From positions 4,464,001 through 4,528,000 of the forward strand of contig OU612075.1 of NCBI GenBank assembly GCA_914767715.1: 64,000 nt of DNA. Reading direction: 5' to 3'. The notes below the pieces were generated by a model. The model made no database searches, was not told the origin of the DNA, and saw only the letters and a program-made list of their open reading frames with translations. A program made the position numbers and the translations under genes. This stretch comes from Membranipora membranacea (Eukaryota; Bryozoa; Gymnolaemata; Cheilostomatida; Membraniporidae). Shown piece after piece: positions 25,201 to 38,700 of this stretch. Position 1 is the stretch's first letter, and every line of letters starts with the position of its first letter.

Positions 25201-28200
25201 CTAATAAATTTTGTATTTTGGGTATTGCAATGAAGTTCTTACCATTTCTCCGTCATATGTGAGACACTCTTGGAACACTCTGGCTATGAATACATCGGTC
25301 AGGGTCCCTGTACCATATCTGGCTAACTCTTCTTTACTCAACATACCTGCAATAATCATCAAATTAAAACCAAAAAGTCTTCTCAAATCTTAAAATGAAA
25401 GAAGCAGGTTGATGGTACTAAAATAGACTGAACTCAAGAACGATACGAAAAACCTAATAACTTTTCTATCGTTTAAACAAGTTCGGATAGAGTTAGATTT
25501 GGTGATTATATTTGAGTGGTACAAGCTGTACAATATTATGGAACATTGTAACACTGTATCACAATATCAATTGAGTAATCCTGGAGCTATCGGAAATTTA
25601 ACATGATCGTTTATGATTCTATAAAATGACAGTTTTCTCGGGTTATGTTATGTCAACCTAGTCTTGATCTGAAAATGGCCTGATTTTTTTTTAGTTAGGG
25701 GCTAAACAACTAAAGATGAAGTAAGATGCACATGTAAAGATATTTAAGCACTCTCACTCCGAGCAATGAACTCGCTCTAGTTACTGGTAGTAGCATTCCA
25801 TCAAAAATCACACCTGTGTCAGATAATGGAATACTTTTACCAGTAACCCAAACAAAGTTTGATCACATGAACTTGTGTGAACGTTACCAACCATTGTGAT
25901 CTTTATCAAGGTTGAGATATTGTCCGTATACTCTAAGTGCTGACGGGGCCGAGAACCAGTTTGTTTCTTGTTGTTCTCGGGACAACTCCTCATCTCTTAG
26001 CTAAGAATGAAAAGAAGACAATAACAAAACAATATTTGAGCAACAACTCAATATTTGTAAATGTTATGTTAGCAATTAAGTAATGCAGAGCTTCCTTACC
26101 CTGTTTAGAATTGTTTCCCTTACCTTTAATCGTGGCTACAAAGGAGAGATGGGTGTGAGAAGGCAAGCCATTTGGTAACAATAACGACCAACATGTTACG
26201 TCAAATACCGCGGGTAAAGCCATATCAACTTTTGGCATCCCTGGACTTATAATTCACCAGAATAAATATGTAATATATATATCATGTGAAAATAACGCAA
26301 TAGTAAAATATATCACCGAATCATACCTCAAGTAGATCATCTAGGAAGCTGCAGGCTAGTATATCTTGTATCTTTACTCTGCCAGTCCTCAGGGGGTCGA
26401 GGAAGAAGAAAAATTTCCTGACGGCAGTACAAACATAAAACGAGTAAAATGACTTCTCCAATCCATCGAGCTGAGGTAGCGTAGGTATCAACTCCAGAAT
26501 GTAATTCTCCAAGTCCTGTAAAAATAGAAGATACCATCAAAAATATTACAGGTTGTAGCAGTTGTTTACTCAGTGTACACGAGGGGACAACTCCAATTTC
26601 AAATGGCTCTATAAGAGTGGTGGCGAATGGGTATTACCAGGGAGTTTGGGACAGACTCCCAAGTCTAATGCATGAGTTCTGAGTCATGTCTCAGACAACC
26701 TGACTTAACCAAAAACAGATGTTGCAGCAATACAACTGATCTGGAATACAACAATTTTTTTAATAAAGGTATCAAAAAGAACTGGACTGCTTGACACCAT
26801 GGAGTAAGAAGTTAGAGTTCCTCAAACTCCTTGCTGGCACACGTACTTACGTACGTACACATGTACGTACACACGTACGTACACACGTACGTACCCTCTC
26901 AATCTTATAGGTAATGCTACCATACACAACTCAGTTTGCTTATGTCATGCTATGCTCCATTGAATGGTTGCATCATTGACACAATTACTCACCGACTCTC
27001 TAAGGAACCCTTGACCTGCGACATCATACAGAGCCAAGCCTATCCTAGTCTGATGGAGCCAAGTCTTTCTCATCACATAATTGAAGAACTGCATAATACT
27101 TATCCGACCATACGGATCACTCTGTAACAGCTTAGCGTATATGGTTGCTGTGAAAAATGGTCTGCAACAAAAATGACAATTTATTAACATGGGGGTAATT
27201 CTATTAAAAATAGCCGAAATTGCAATCTGATCATTTAGTCAGTGATTGAGCGACACCTGCTATGGTCGCTCTCACAAATCGCTCATTCATTGATGGAACA
27301 TTGTGCGATTTGGGAATGAATTTGTCCAATTAAAAGACAAAGTGGGCAATAATTTTGAGCAATGTGAGAGTGATCATTTGCTTTAGTAAAGCTTTGAAGG
27401 ACGCCATAGATGAAAGGAAAGCAGATTTTTGATAGCTGTACTGGTTAGTTATGATATATGTGAACATTTAAGATAACTAACCATGTAGCCATGGCCCATC
27501 AAAGTCTGTGCTAAACACTCCCGATGAGACTCCTCTGACTAACGCCATACTTAAAATAAATGCTTCACATATCAACTTCCTCTAAAAATATTCCAAGAAA
27601 TCCTTGAGCTGAGACTTACTTGCATTTCTCTCCAGCTTCTTTAGCCACTTCCTTATAAGCCACATAGTTAATCATTTTATCATCTCCTACTAGAGGAGGT
27701 GTATGCTTCTTATCCAGTAAAAACCACAGAGCCTGAAAATGAAAGACAACAGAGTTAGATAGGTGCATATATAACAAAATTGAAGTTTTACATGTTTGGT
27801 CAGCATCTGCAGCTGTTTATCTACCCTAGATTACTTGTTATCTGATGCACTTTTGCATTCAGTTTCAGCGCAGACTTTCTCTTTGTATTGTTATATCCAT
27901 TTCTTTCCATCAATATTTTTTCTACAGGAAGGGGATGACAACTCATAAATTGGCCAAAATATATGTATATACAATATGATTTGATCCGTGTACGGTTCAT
28001 ATTCACAGCAACCTACTAGGCAACCACGGTGAGTCCAGGTATAAGTGGAGGACAAAAAAAATGTAATTAAAATTCTGTTCGCTCTTATTTGACACCTGAA
28101 TTAAGGCTAGATGGTCACTGATAAAACTGAACCTAGTTTGGCTTGACATAATTATCTATCTATGGCAACAGTACTAATCACGGTGGCAAATCTGAAGTCA

Positions 28201-29154
28201 CAGCCACACATATTTTGCACTCTAGGCTAAATCACAGTGTAAATTTGAATAAATGTTTATAATGTTATACCTGCAGCTCATCGTTATCTAGCAGCTGTCT
28301 GCTTCTCCTCTGTAAGAATACAGCTCTGGCCTCCTCTCTAAGCTTCTGCTGTAAGACCTCTTCTTCTGAGGGTAACTGGAAATAAACACATTGTATTATG
28401 ACAAAAACTGCCATATAAATATAAAAAAACTGAGTAAACTGTATTTGTACATTGTAGTTAGTGGAAAAAACATGATTCTGAAGTCAAGGAGAATATCTAA
28501 AACAATTGTCAGTGCGGCATTGCTGTTGTAGTTTGAGCCCTCCTAACTCTTGCCCTCCGCCCGAGCAAATCCAGTTCTTTGGAGATTGTTTGTTGGTCTA
28601 ACAGTGATCAAGATAAAGAGTAAGATGAACCTAACAGTGATATCTTATCAACCCCTGGGGCCCTGCTCCATATTATGCACATGATATAAAATATTTCTTT
28701 TATTAGTTTTCTGATGTAAATCTCTGTCCATTCTGATTTATTTATATGTAGAGGTTGGCTTGAAAGTATACAACTAACATAGATGAAGGCATCTTGTTGA
28801 CCTCTGATCGAAGCCATCATGTAGCTGGAGAATAACTTTCTCAATTTTTAGCTACTAACTTTGTGATTGGGACTATGCCTCTGAAAGCGAACACCTACCT
28901 TGAAAAAGAACTTAGGAATTTGGTTATAGTTTGTATTTGCTGAAGGTTTTTGTTTGCCTTTTATATTCTTGTGTAAATCTGCGTAACATTTTTCATATTC
29001 TGCATCAGCCTCTTCCGACCTCCTTTCTTCAGCTACCAAAAAAGTCAACGCTATTATGATTTCTCTCATACTCCCTGACATAATTCCCACTTAATCTATA
29101 GCAAGTTACCTAGAATTGCATCTGAGTTGAGCTTTCCCCGACCAAGTTTAGAGA
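22211..29154 (-). CDS. PPP2R3C: PP2A regulatory subunit B'' gamma (G5PR)
   Basis: Minus-strand exons: 29032-28899, 28375-28271, 27732-27620, 27161-26993, 26515-26327, 26000-25892, 25346-25243, 24381-24244, 23278-23151 and 22331-22211 (stop TGA). Together they give about 435 aa; the human protein is 453. Near-verbatim family segments include GRISIMQFFNYVMRK, LENYILELIPTLPQLDGLEK, KFFFFLDPLRTG, the EF-hand-like DKDHNGMLSKEEL and FDMVKPDDPLRIS. The ending is ILIDLNGFWSYENREVLVAD. The family targets PP2A and has roles in lymphocyte signalling and centrosomes. The initiator exon is not identified. A small exon at 29154-29110 fits the phase (SKLGRGKLNSDAIL), but its coding status is uncertain. It is head-to-head with NAXD, about 1 kb apart. 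Confidence 0.93.
22312..22641. repeat. Tandem duplication including the start of the last PPP2R3C exon
   Basis: Two diverged units (about 22312-22465 and 22466-22641) share CTACAGTGTCACCTTGGTG at one end and GTCGGGATTTTGAC/CGAC plus CATTTTGGGT-GCAG at the other. Each unit carries, on the minus strand, an acceptor-like AG followed by the codons for HQGDTVV. The upstream copy therefore mimics the beginning of the final exon inside the last intron. Confidence 0.65.
22920..23112 (+). mobile_element. MITE family C, copy 3
   Basis: GTGATATACTATTGCATGTACATCTCTGATTG at one end and GATCAGAGATACACATGATAATAGTG at the other form about 30 bp imperfect inverted termini. The core GGAATTTGGTGTGACGACCC is shared with the copies near 8415, 21985 and 56515. 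It lies in the last PPP2R3C intron, about 40 bp from its donor. Confidence 0.7.
23408..23773. mobile_element. TIR element enclosing a tRNA-like sequence and a 20 bp tandem repeat
   Basis: TACCGTAATCCCTCACCTATAAGA at 23408-23431 is the exact complement of 23750-23773. If TA is the target duplication, the element is about 362 bp. The interior holds a tRNA-like sequence (about 23507-23577) and four copies of TAGCTGTGGGGTGTCTTATA (about 23620-23698). It lies in the intron between PPP2R3C exons at 24244 and 23278. Confidence 0.8.
23507..23577 (+). other. tRNA-like sequence (pseudogene or SINE head)
   Basis: A consensus A box (TAGCTCAGTGGTAGAGC) and a B box (GAGTTCGAAACCC) lie at tRNA spacing, with a mostly paired T arm. 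The two acceptor strands (AGCTGAA and TGAGGGC) do not pair, so a functional tRNA is unlikely. It could still act as a Pol III promoter. Confidence 0.6.
23922..24031. mobile_element. Palindromic repeat family E, copy 1
   Basis: GCCTTGTCAAGCAGCCACGG then GTTTTGGTT is partly mirrored by AACCGTGGACGCATGACAAGGC. The copy at 62998-63072 is a cleaner palindrome. Confidence 0.55.
24420..24580 (+). repeat. Dispersed repeat family H, copy 1
   Basis: It shares ATTTATCATTTCTAATGTTT followed by TTCATGATG, and GACTATGCCAATAAACAGAA then AAAGTGTTGCAGTAGC, with 54695-54845. No termini or ORF were recognised. It lies in a PPP2R3C intron. Confidence 0.5.
26838..26896. repeat. ACGT/ACAC-rich alternating purine-pyrimidine tract
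   Basis: CACGTACTTACGTACGTACA and following units of about 14-18 bp repeat in a PPP2R3C intron. The tract alternates purine and pyrimidine nearly throughout, like the array at 19995. Confidence 0.7.
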
Positions 29155-29159
29155 CTGCA

Positions 29160-30140
29160 AAGGTTTCCAGATGAAAATGAACTACTTTTTAGTGAGCTTT
29201 GGGTTTCTTCTCGGCAATCAATAGAGGAATTGAAAGAAGTTTTGTCAATGAATACAGGGGGTTCAACCTTCAAAGAGTTTTCCATCCATGTTCAGCTAGA
29301 ATCATTTGCCTCAAATCAAAACAAATTAGGAACAACTTGCAGCAATTAACTTTTATTTATGTGAGGTCAAGGAGTTTCTCTCTATAACTGTAACTCCTTG
29401 GACTGGTTGAAATCATATTCAAACACTTAGAACTCTCTGACACTACATTTACATTTAGGTTGGCTGAATGATTTATAAGGCACTGACCGATATTATTGTA
29501 ACTGAATCTGTTGTTACTATCCATTTATATTACTAATAATAATAATATGAGTCATGACAATGTTCCTCCAGTCCAAAGACAATATATATAAGTTCGTAGG
29601 CTTGGTTGGGCTACACTCAAACAGTTTGTACACCTACATATGGCTTTTCGATCCACTATCCTTCTTGAGAAAAGTTCCACAAGTGATGGTGTAGTCATTC
29701 CTTCATTAGATTTCCCAGCCATGGTTTATTTATATGAATTTATTTATGTGAATCACATCAAAAACACCAAAAATCACCTCAACATAACTTGGTTTTTAAT
29801 TGAAATATTCACACAACAAGATGTGGTTTGTGATTGGATAGCCAAATAATTCATAAGCAAATGATTGGTCATTTGACAAACTTATAATGTGAGAAGTTGG
29901 CTCACTAAATTAGATGTAATCTATGAATCTATAACTAAAAATCTTTTAGGCAATTGGTGAAAGCCCCCTCTTTAATGTGGATAGTACTGCATAGAAAACT
30001 GGGCTCTACTATCATTTCCGGTTATGAATTTATTTTTCTGAATCTATTCTTGGTTATGGTTATGGTTTTGGTGATGAAAATCTTGACACATGTCTAGTAT
30101 TGAGTTACAGTGAGACAACCTTCTTCATTGACTGTCAAAG
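29160..30140. other. Divergent promoter interval between PPP2R3C and NAXD
   Basis: The two genes are head to head. PPP2R3C's first exon probably lies here but was not resolved. No long repeat family was recognised in the interval. Confidence 0.4.
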
Positions 30141-33100
30141 ATGTTCAGCCTGATATCCCTGTTTCATAGAGCTGTCAGGACGCCTATGCCAGTGTTCAAG
30201 TATGAATCATGTGAGCAGAAATTCATTTTTTTTGCTCACTCCCTGAACAGTCATCACTATGTCTTGTTATATTATCACTGCAGCTGGCGAAAATCATTTC
30301 AAACTATCTTTCCTTTACATCACAGTAACAGGAAGAATCAACCTAGTATGATTAATGAGTGTAAAAATGACATACAATGTGGTGATAAGTTATTGTATAT
30401 CACATGTACCACAAGCTTTCCATCAATCAATGATTCCACTACCACTACTAGGCACATACAGTCTAGCTAGATGAATGTTAAGCACCAGTTTGGTGGAAAA
30501 ATACTGATGTCACCTTGCTGGTTAATCACATGATAAACACACGCCTGGCTGAACCATAATATTGCATGTCATATTGATATTGTAGATGGAACAAACATTA
30601 CACCTGAATCTATACCACCGAAGCTTTTGAAAGCTATTATATCATGTATCCCACCTCTTTCACATGATAAGTATAAAGGGCAGGCAGGACGGATAGGGGT
30701 TCTTGGAGGTTCTGTCGAGTAAGTATTACCTTATTGCTGTGTATGACTAAAATATGAAGCCGCATTGGGTTCAGGTGTACACATAGACTATGCACCTGCT
30801 ACAGATAGAAAGAAAGAAAAAACTTCTACAGTCCGTTTCTCATAAACAGCAGCATTAGCTAGCCAATGTTTTGATCCCCAATCAATCAGAGCCAACACAT
30901 TGGCTAACGTTAGCACACTAATTTGTAGTTCAATAATCATTCTTCTCTATGTGTTTCATGATGGGTTTTTTTTTTGTATTTTTCGTGGTGGGTTGAGTCT
31001 TAGTCAGATCACTGAATGTGATTATAATCTTTGTTGATTGTAGATACACTGGTGCTCCCTACTACGCTGGAATATCTGCATTAAAATGTGTAAGTATACT
31101 CAAGAGAAGGAGTCCACAAATTATGCCAGCACAACAGCCGATTATTTTTTGGATAAATTGGATAATATTTCAGTCGACTTGTCTGGTCTAATAACGATAT
31201 TGCACCGCATTTAGGACAGGCCAACTCGTCAACGATGGTCATACAGCCAAAGTGTTCTCTGAAGATACCATGACTTGTGATAGTATACAAAGACAACATA
31301 TGACAAAGGTGACATTTGGAGTTGCAACATGGGTGTTGATATTTGACCCTTGATATTATATGTCAGTTATTTGATAAAATGATGAATTATTCAGAAATCA
31401 GGAATAAGTTCTTGTATTGGTTTGCGCTGACTTTTTATTTAGGGTGCTGACCTGACATACATAATCACAGTGCCTTCAGCTGCTACAGTAATAAAGTCCT
31501 ACAGCCCTGAGCTGGTGGTGTTACCTTATCTGTGAGTTCACAAGGTCACAATATTTTTTTACAATTTTATCTGCATATTTTTCACTCAATAACAATGTTT
31601 TTTTTTCAAAATCAGCCATCTAGAAAAAAGGTAAAAAGATTCAATCAAGATGAAAAAAGGGTTATCAGCATATGACTGCTATTCATTATCAGCTACATGC
31701 TAAGAGCTGACGCTCATTTATAACATGGTTACTCATAACAATATTTAATATACTATAATATACTTTATAATATCAATATATCAAACTGTGTGACGGTAGT
31801 GCATCATTTGCTATTCAGTACTGTAGAATATCCCAAAATGAGCCAATGAGTTCAACGACCAATTGTCATTTGAAGAATGCCCACACAGATTAATGATCGT
31901 TTCTATTATATTTACAGTCATGGTGAAGATGCCGTGAAGAACTCAGTCGCTTGTCTTCCTCGCTCACATTCAATAGTATTAGGTCCAGGATTGGGCAGAG
32001 AAACAGACACTATGAACAATGTGGAGGTAAACTGCTATGAAGAAAAATCCTTCAATAGAAATTTTTATTAGGTTGTAGATTATCCCCTTCATCTGATTAT
32101 CTGTCTGCTGAAAGCCTAATGAGAAATTTGTCAAGTGCAGAGCAGTTTGATTTCATTTGTGCTTTCATGACCTCATACAGCTTCTAAACTTGTAAATAAT
32201 TTTCTTTGTACAATTTCCTTAGTACTCTGAGCAATGTTGAGGTAAGCTCTATGAAACACAAGTGTGTGCAAGTCATTTGCTATTTTTTAATAATAATAAT
32301 AAGTACTACATGGCTCTTCAAAGTCAGTGCAAAACACTGTGATCCCTGACGTGAGTCTAAACTTGCCATGCTTCAAACAATCTGCAGTTATTACCTGTCT
32401 ACCCATCACTGAGCATATTTTCTAGACACTAGTCATGTTGCTATGAAACCCCCCAAATTATGAGGGATCTCGATCAGATATTGTATTGGATTTATTTACT
32501 TTTGTTTTGCTGGTAGTGGAATAGCATTAGCCATCTATGAAATATGACTACCAGCATCAACCAGGTCAAAATTTCCGTATTTAAACTACATAAGAATCTA
32601 TCATGGGAAACAGAAGGAAGATAACCTCTAATTTTTAAGCTTTGTTAACCATGTGTATTACAAAATGTTATTTTAGCTTTGCTTTCAAATGTGTTGATAT
32701 TACTTTGTTATCCTTTTGTAGAGGATTATTTTGGAAATCAAGGAGCGAGGTTTGCCACTAGTCATCGATGCTGTAAGTTCACTCAATAAATTGGCTAAAT
32801 TATGATTTTTGTACAACCATTAACATATACCACAACAAGGAGGGTGGGAGTCCCACCCTCCCTGCCCTGATCACAACAATAAGTGTAGTCACTTATTTGT
32901 AGTTGTCATCCCTTTATTCATTTTCTTTAAATTTACGAAGAAAGCTTCTCAAAGAAAATGGAATAAGGTTTCGTTAGTCAACCTGTAGCTCATTTTCAGC
33001 CTAGACTTTTAAATTCTAAATTCATCTCATTTAACTTGAAGATGGTAGGTTAAGTCTCTGAAATTTTCTTTTTGCTATGTCAAATCATTAATTTTCCTTT

Positions 33101-35089
33101 ACAGGATGGTTTGTTCCTGATAACACAGAAGCCACAGATCATCAAAGGCTACAAGAAGGCGATCCTCACTCCTAATGCTGCTGAGTTCGAGAGGCTATAT
33201 AATGCTGTGGTGAATTCACTTGTTATATAATTATCATAACAATCAAGAATTGGCTTTTATATGGCCTTTTTCTTGCTAACATAGTGACAATCTGACTCTT
33301 TTACTATCTTACACTTGAAAGGTTGACTTTTGAGAATATGGCTCTGACCTATAAAGCTGGTTGGTGTTTGATGATAACGGCATGCAGATTACATTGTGAT
33401 ATTACATGCTGGTCAATTGCTAGTATTAGATCCAGTTTGACCGCTTTCTTAATGAATAAGGGGAAGCAACTCTAATTTCCAGCAAAATGGATTCAATCAG
33501 ATTATCAGCGTGTTTCTTTTCCAACCTGCGTTATATGCTTTTCTTTTTCCTGTTAAATAGAACAAATCTTTTACTTCTCACAGTTCTCGGCTGCGATGTC
33601 TTCAAATATAATAGAGCCGATCAGATATGTAAAGAAGTTAGCCAATGAGCTACAGGTGACGGTCATGAGGAAAGGATTGAGGGATATCATCTCTGACGGA
33701 ACAAACGGTATGCTTCTCAGATTTGCTTCCTTCCTTCAGAATTGTAAAAAATAATGCGATCATGAACAAATCAAAAGGAAACAGTTTAGAGGTATTGAAA
33801 CTCTTGTCATTTTAGTGAAGGCATCTTTTATGACATAATTATTTTAGATTTGTGATGAGCCATTAGATTGAAACCCATTTCCAGGACCCCAGTTGCAAAG
33901 AATGAAGAGCATAGATTATTTTTATGACCTGAAATTCTTCCAATTGTTCTAAAAACTATGATGAGTGAGACCAAAAATTTAGTGATTTCTAGCTTACTTG
34001 CTAATAAACTTAAAATCCAGTGAAAACTTTTATTATGTAGCGCTTTTCTATAACCATAATCAGTAATTTTCTTTCCAATATTCAAAAGGAAACATGATGT
34101 TTGATCCCCTCAAATTGATCTGATCCGATTCTCTATAGCTATTTGGTTCATACATATAGCTTACTAATTGGGTGCAACTGGTAGGCTTTTCGGGTTATTT
34201 TAAGACTTTTATTGAAATTGATTTTAATTGTAGCTATGATCTCTTAACTTAACTTAGTCAATTAAATAACTCCAATCGGAAAAAAATAACAGTTATACAA
34301 TATTAGGGTATAGACAGTAGAAGCTACCTACTTGAAAAGTTTTTAGATTTATGTTCTATCTCTGTTTATTTGTAGTGCTGGTTGTGGGGACAGATTGCAG
34401 TCCCAGAAGATGTGGAGGACAGGGAGATTTACTCGCTGGATTTCTTGCTGTCTTTAGTTACTGGACGCAACAAATGGTGCTGAGAAACCCTACCGCTGAA
34501 CAATCGTGAGTTTATTATGAAATTAATTGTAGCTACTAACTATCTCAATTCTCTGTCTCAAAAGGGCCGAGTACTTTGGGGCAAACTATCACAGTCTGAA
34601 CTGAATACTAAGAGCTCCAACTAATGTTAACTGTATCCTTCCCTGTGCCCTTCCTGATTATTCAGAGGTCTTTGTGCAGTTTCAGTGCATTGTCCATCAT
34701 AGATGCTTAATTTCACCATTTATTTGATAGATCGAAATTGTTTTTAGATATTAAGATATACGCAGTTTGACATGATATACAAGTGTCTCTGCAATGCAGG
34801 TTAGCATTAAATTCTTGGTCATTTACTCCCAATAGGGTGTTCTCAAATGAGAATTCGAATGAATTTGTATAATTTATTCCAATATTTTAATTTCAGGAAA
34901 GAGATTAAACTATACGGGCCAAACATGTTGGCTTCTTATGCTGCGGCTGCCTTGACTAAAGAATGCAATAAGAGAGCTTTCACCAAACACAGGCGAGCGA
35001 TGGTTGCATCAGACATGATCTCAGAAATCGGACCGGCGTTTGAAGATTTGTTTGTTAGGGACTACAGTGGAACTGATGAGATTTTGTAA
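30141..35089 (+). CDS. NAXD: ATP/ADP-dependent NAD(P)H-hydrate dehydratase
   Basis: Ten exons: 30141-30210, 30586-30718, 31044-31089, 31443-31531, 31918-32026, 32722-32772, 33105-33209, 33584-33707, 34376-34505 and 34897-35089. They sum to 1050 nt in frame (349 aa). The enzyme dehydrates damaged NADHX/NADPHX back to NADH/NADPH and belongs to the ribokinase-like YjeF C-terminal family. Visible family marks are GRIGVLGGS and YTGAPYYAGISAL, the phosphate-loop region IVLGPGLGRETD, VIDADGLFL, ILTPNAAEFERLY and the GGQGDLLAG motif. The first exon (MFSLISLFHRAVRTPMPVFK) is hydrophobic and basic without acidic residues, like a mitochondrial targeting peptide. Its donor phase fits exon 2, but this start is an inference. 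AATAAA is at 35506-35511. Confidence 0.93.
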
Positions 35090-35731
35090 GATGTGACTAG
35101 TCTGTTGTCCTTTTTCTGTTGGTATTATTTCGTTTTTGCTCAATCTTCAATATGCAACCATTATATTTATTAATCAAAGCACATTACGACTGTATTAAGG
35201 GGTTATGCAGTGGTAGTAGTTTTATGTGTAATACATATTTTTGTTGATCAGCTCAGGTTGTCATTGTTTGTAAATCATAACTTTCTCGGTATTTTTCCTC
35301 AATCTGAAAATTGTATCTCTAATGATAATCTGATTTCCCCATGCAATTGATCTAGTCTTGTGATTACGCTTTAAATATTTTTGGCGGGGTCCCCTTGAGA
35401 ATGTCCGATATAAAATGTACTGTGTCCCCATTGGAAAACAACTGATTTATACTGACAATGCAAGTAATCCTTGGATTCTTCTTCTCTGTATTTCACCCGT
35501 ATGATAATAAAAATCTACAAAATACTTTATCAATCACACTGAATTCTGTACATAAACAAATATATATGAATTCTCTAAATACGACTCTTATAATATAGCA
35601 GATTTATAATGGCATTTTGAAATGGACGGACAAATTTTGCCAATATGTTGCTTTCTCATCTATAGATTTTTGCAACATGAATATTTCTTTTCTAAGATAA
35701 TATCTGGACGGAGCACAGCATAGTTTCAGAC

Positions 35732-38700
35732 TTATCTCCTCTTGTTGACTGTAGCATACATCGGTTCCACTTCATTGAGTTCAGACTCTGATTCCTCTTC
35801 ACTTCCTGACTCAGTCTCATCATCATCTCCCTGTAAGCATAGGCAACAGGTAAATGATCGATAAATACCTCACCTGGACTAGGCATAGAACAAGTTTGAA
35901 CCAATATGTCCAGAGTCCGATCATTCCTGTTATACTGCTCAAACCCCTGTTAAGATACATTCAATTTTCCTACACTTTGGAGTTGTTCCCCCTTGAATGT
36001 TGCTATCACAAGGAAGCATCTAAATACAGGCAACATGAAAACAATTATATTGTTTTCGATGTGAGCTTGGAAAGTTCGCTCCATAGCTTCGTCAATTGGC
36101 AGTAAAAGTGATCTTGTCCAGCACCTGCTATGTCACTTATTGAGCGAAATTCAAGGCTACAGAAAAAACACTTAAAACTTCCAGGAATCTGACCAAAATA
36201 ACTCAATATTCCAAACCCTAGACTGGTTTGCTAAATCAAAAATCTTGTTTCAATCATTTTCAGCTCTCGGTAAGTTCCCCAATCCATGACTGAGAATGTG
36301 ATAAAATTTGCTGCACAAATTTGTTCAGGGACTCCTCTAACCCTAAAACTGAGTGCCAGTATGACTACTGAACGCTGGCTATCAAAATAGAGAAAACGGT
36401 AAACAAATGGCCCTATCTCAGAGTCTGTGATTCAATCCGGATCTTACGCAAATATATATGATCTAACTTACCAGCATTGAGGGACGATTGTTCTGTCTGA
36501 GTTGTTGTTGAGGTGCAGGTTGTCCTCTTACTGGAGTAGTAGGTCCACTACCGGGTCTCTGTGGTGAGGATCTGCTGGCTGATGTAGTGAACATATTAGT
36601 GACTCCCCCTCCTGATGAGGAGGCAGCTGGGGTACTCTGTGGTCTATGACTGCTCGCTGTCGAGTGCTTAGGTGTAGCAGATCTGTCAAAAGTAAGTGAA
36701 TATTTGATAAGAATGGCAGTTTGAAGGCTATTGCAGGGACTATCTTTTTAGAGAGATTCAGATTAATTTATTTTGGTAATATTGTCAAGGACATATCACA
36801 GCGATGGTGTTTAAAATCATAATGCTAACCAGTATAAAACTACTGAAAAATCTGCTGGTCCAAACTTTTAGTAAAGGTATCGAGATCTTGAGATCTTTAT
36901 ATAGATGATTTGTTGTTACTACAAAATACTTGGTACCAATATCAAGCTATCAAGATCTGTTCAAAGCTTTAATTTCTGCTCCAAGCCTGGTGGAAGGTTA
37001 TAGAACTCATCAATTTAGAAAGTATTCACAGGTGCGTGTTACAAGCATCATTTACTTTAAAATCTTACGCCCAAAAATTAATAATGACGTCTAAAAGAAA
37101 GATCCAAAACGAATCAATCAGCTTCCAAGAAGCGCTGAGTCTACATACCTGCTGCCCGAGCGCTGACTGTAGTTGGATCTCTGAGAGTTGAGGGAGACTC
37201 GGGATCCTCCACCTACACTCCTCAACATCTGCTGTCTCTCTATAGCACTGGTAGGGTGCAGTATGTTCCTAAACTCCTACACAAAGAACACAAAATGAGT
37301 ATATACTGCAGCACATTGTTATTTTGGTATTTTATATCAATTGCGTCACATATTGGAGTTGTCTCCTCCTGCGAAAAAGTTTCAATTCAATTATTCTGCA
37401 AAAATGTAGCTGAATTTGGTTTCCAAATGTATTTCATAGACGTATATGGTCAATTATATTACAGAGGTCATCATGCCTCGTTATTTATAGCAAGCTAATC
37501 AGTTTCATATAACTTGATTTAACGGCTATGAGCTAAAACGATATGTTGCATGTTTAGTTCTATAAGGGGTAATCGTTGGATTTGAGAAGGAGTGTGGCTC
37601 TAAATATTACATGATATTGTAGTGTACAGAGATAATGGGTATATGGACAGTAACAGGATCCAATCAACGACCAACCACTGCTAAAAATTTTACTTTGATA
37701 ATTCTGAACAAAAAAGAAGACCCTATTGTACAAGCAGATGTAGTTTGCAGGTAGTCTTAGACCATAAATTGTAGGTTGTGCCCTGATATTGAGGTATTCC
37801 AGTGGTCAATAGGAGCACATACTGACTCTCGTGATCTGACTGGGCATGTAGATCACTGATAAACTAGGCTATCATTACCACAAAGCAGGTGTCGTAAGGC
37901 TAAGTATGCATCATGCGTGACTTGAATTTGCGCATGTGCAAGAACAATGAGTTTAGTTTGGGTTCTGATTGATACTTTGGATAAGGGGAGATGGGACATC
38001 CCCTGCATAAACTGTCAATCAAAATCAGCTAATAATGACAAGAGAGGATAACTATTAATACCAAATCCGCACGCTTTGGGGAATATGTCACCAGAGCAGG
38101 TAGCCAATCAGATGGCTTCGGAATTCCGAGACTCAATTTTGCAGAGATCAGCTCAAGCCCAGAGCTGAGCATGCGCAGAATGATAGGAGCGCAACCACCC
38201 GTCTATGGTCTCGGGCTATCTAACAGTATACTATACCTCCAGGTCCTCCTCAGTATCGACTACATCCAGATTCCTGTAAGCCTTAGTCAGCGACTCCAAA
38301 CACTTAGCATGGTAAGACATCTGTATGCGTATGTAATTCCCAACAGTTTTCTACAAAAAAATATTAATATTCCAGCATTTCAAAGAAAAATAAAACTATA
38401 GGTCGCAATTTGCATTGACCACCTTTTAAAATAATATGAGTGTATAACAATTTGCACAAGAACTGGCCCTGAACAATCTGTTACAGCAAATTGACTGCAA
38501 TTGTTGGATTGGCAATTCGCTGCATTCAAATAAGTCAATCTTTTGATGTCTAGGACCATCGGCACACCTAGATCAAGGAGTTGCCCTAGATCTACCTCAT
38601 ACACAAAATTCTATCAATGAGCATCAGCCATCAATATATATAACATAGTTATTCTACATGTTTGTGGCATCAAAGCAGTATTTAATTATAGGGGTTAGCG

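Noticed and set aside
28848-29090. PPP2R3C starting at MSGSMREIIIALTFLVAEERR without splicing
   Set aside because: TTTTTTGGTAG directly before CTGAAG looks like a splice acceptor, and the upstream residues do not resemble the family. It is kept only as a remote alternative.
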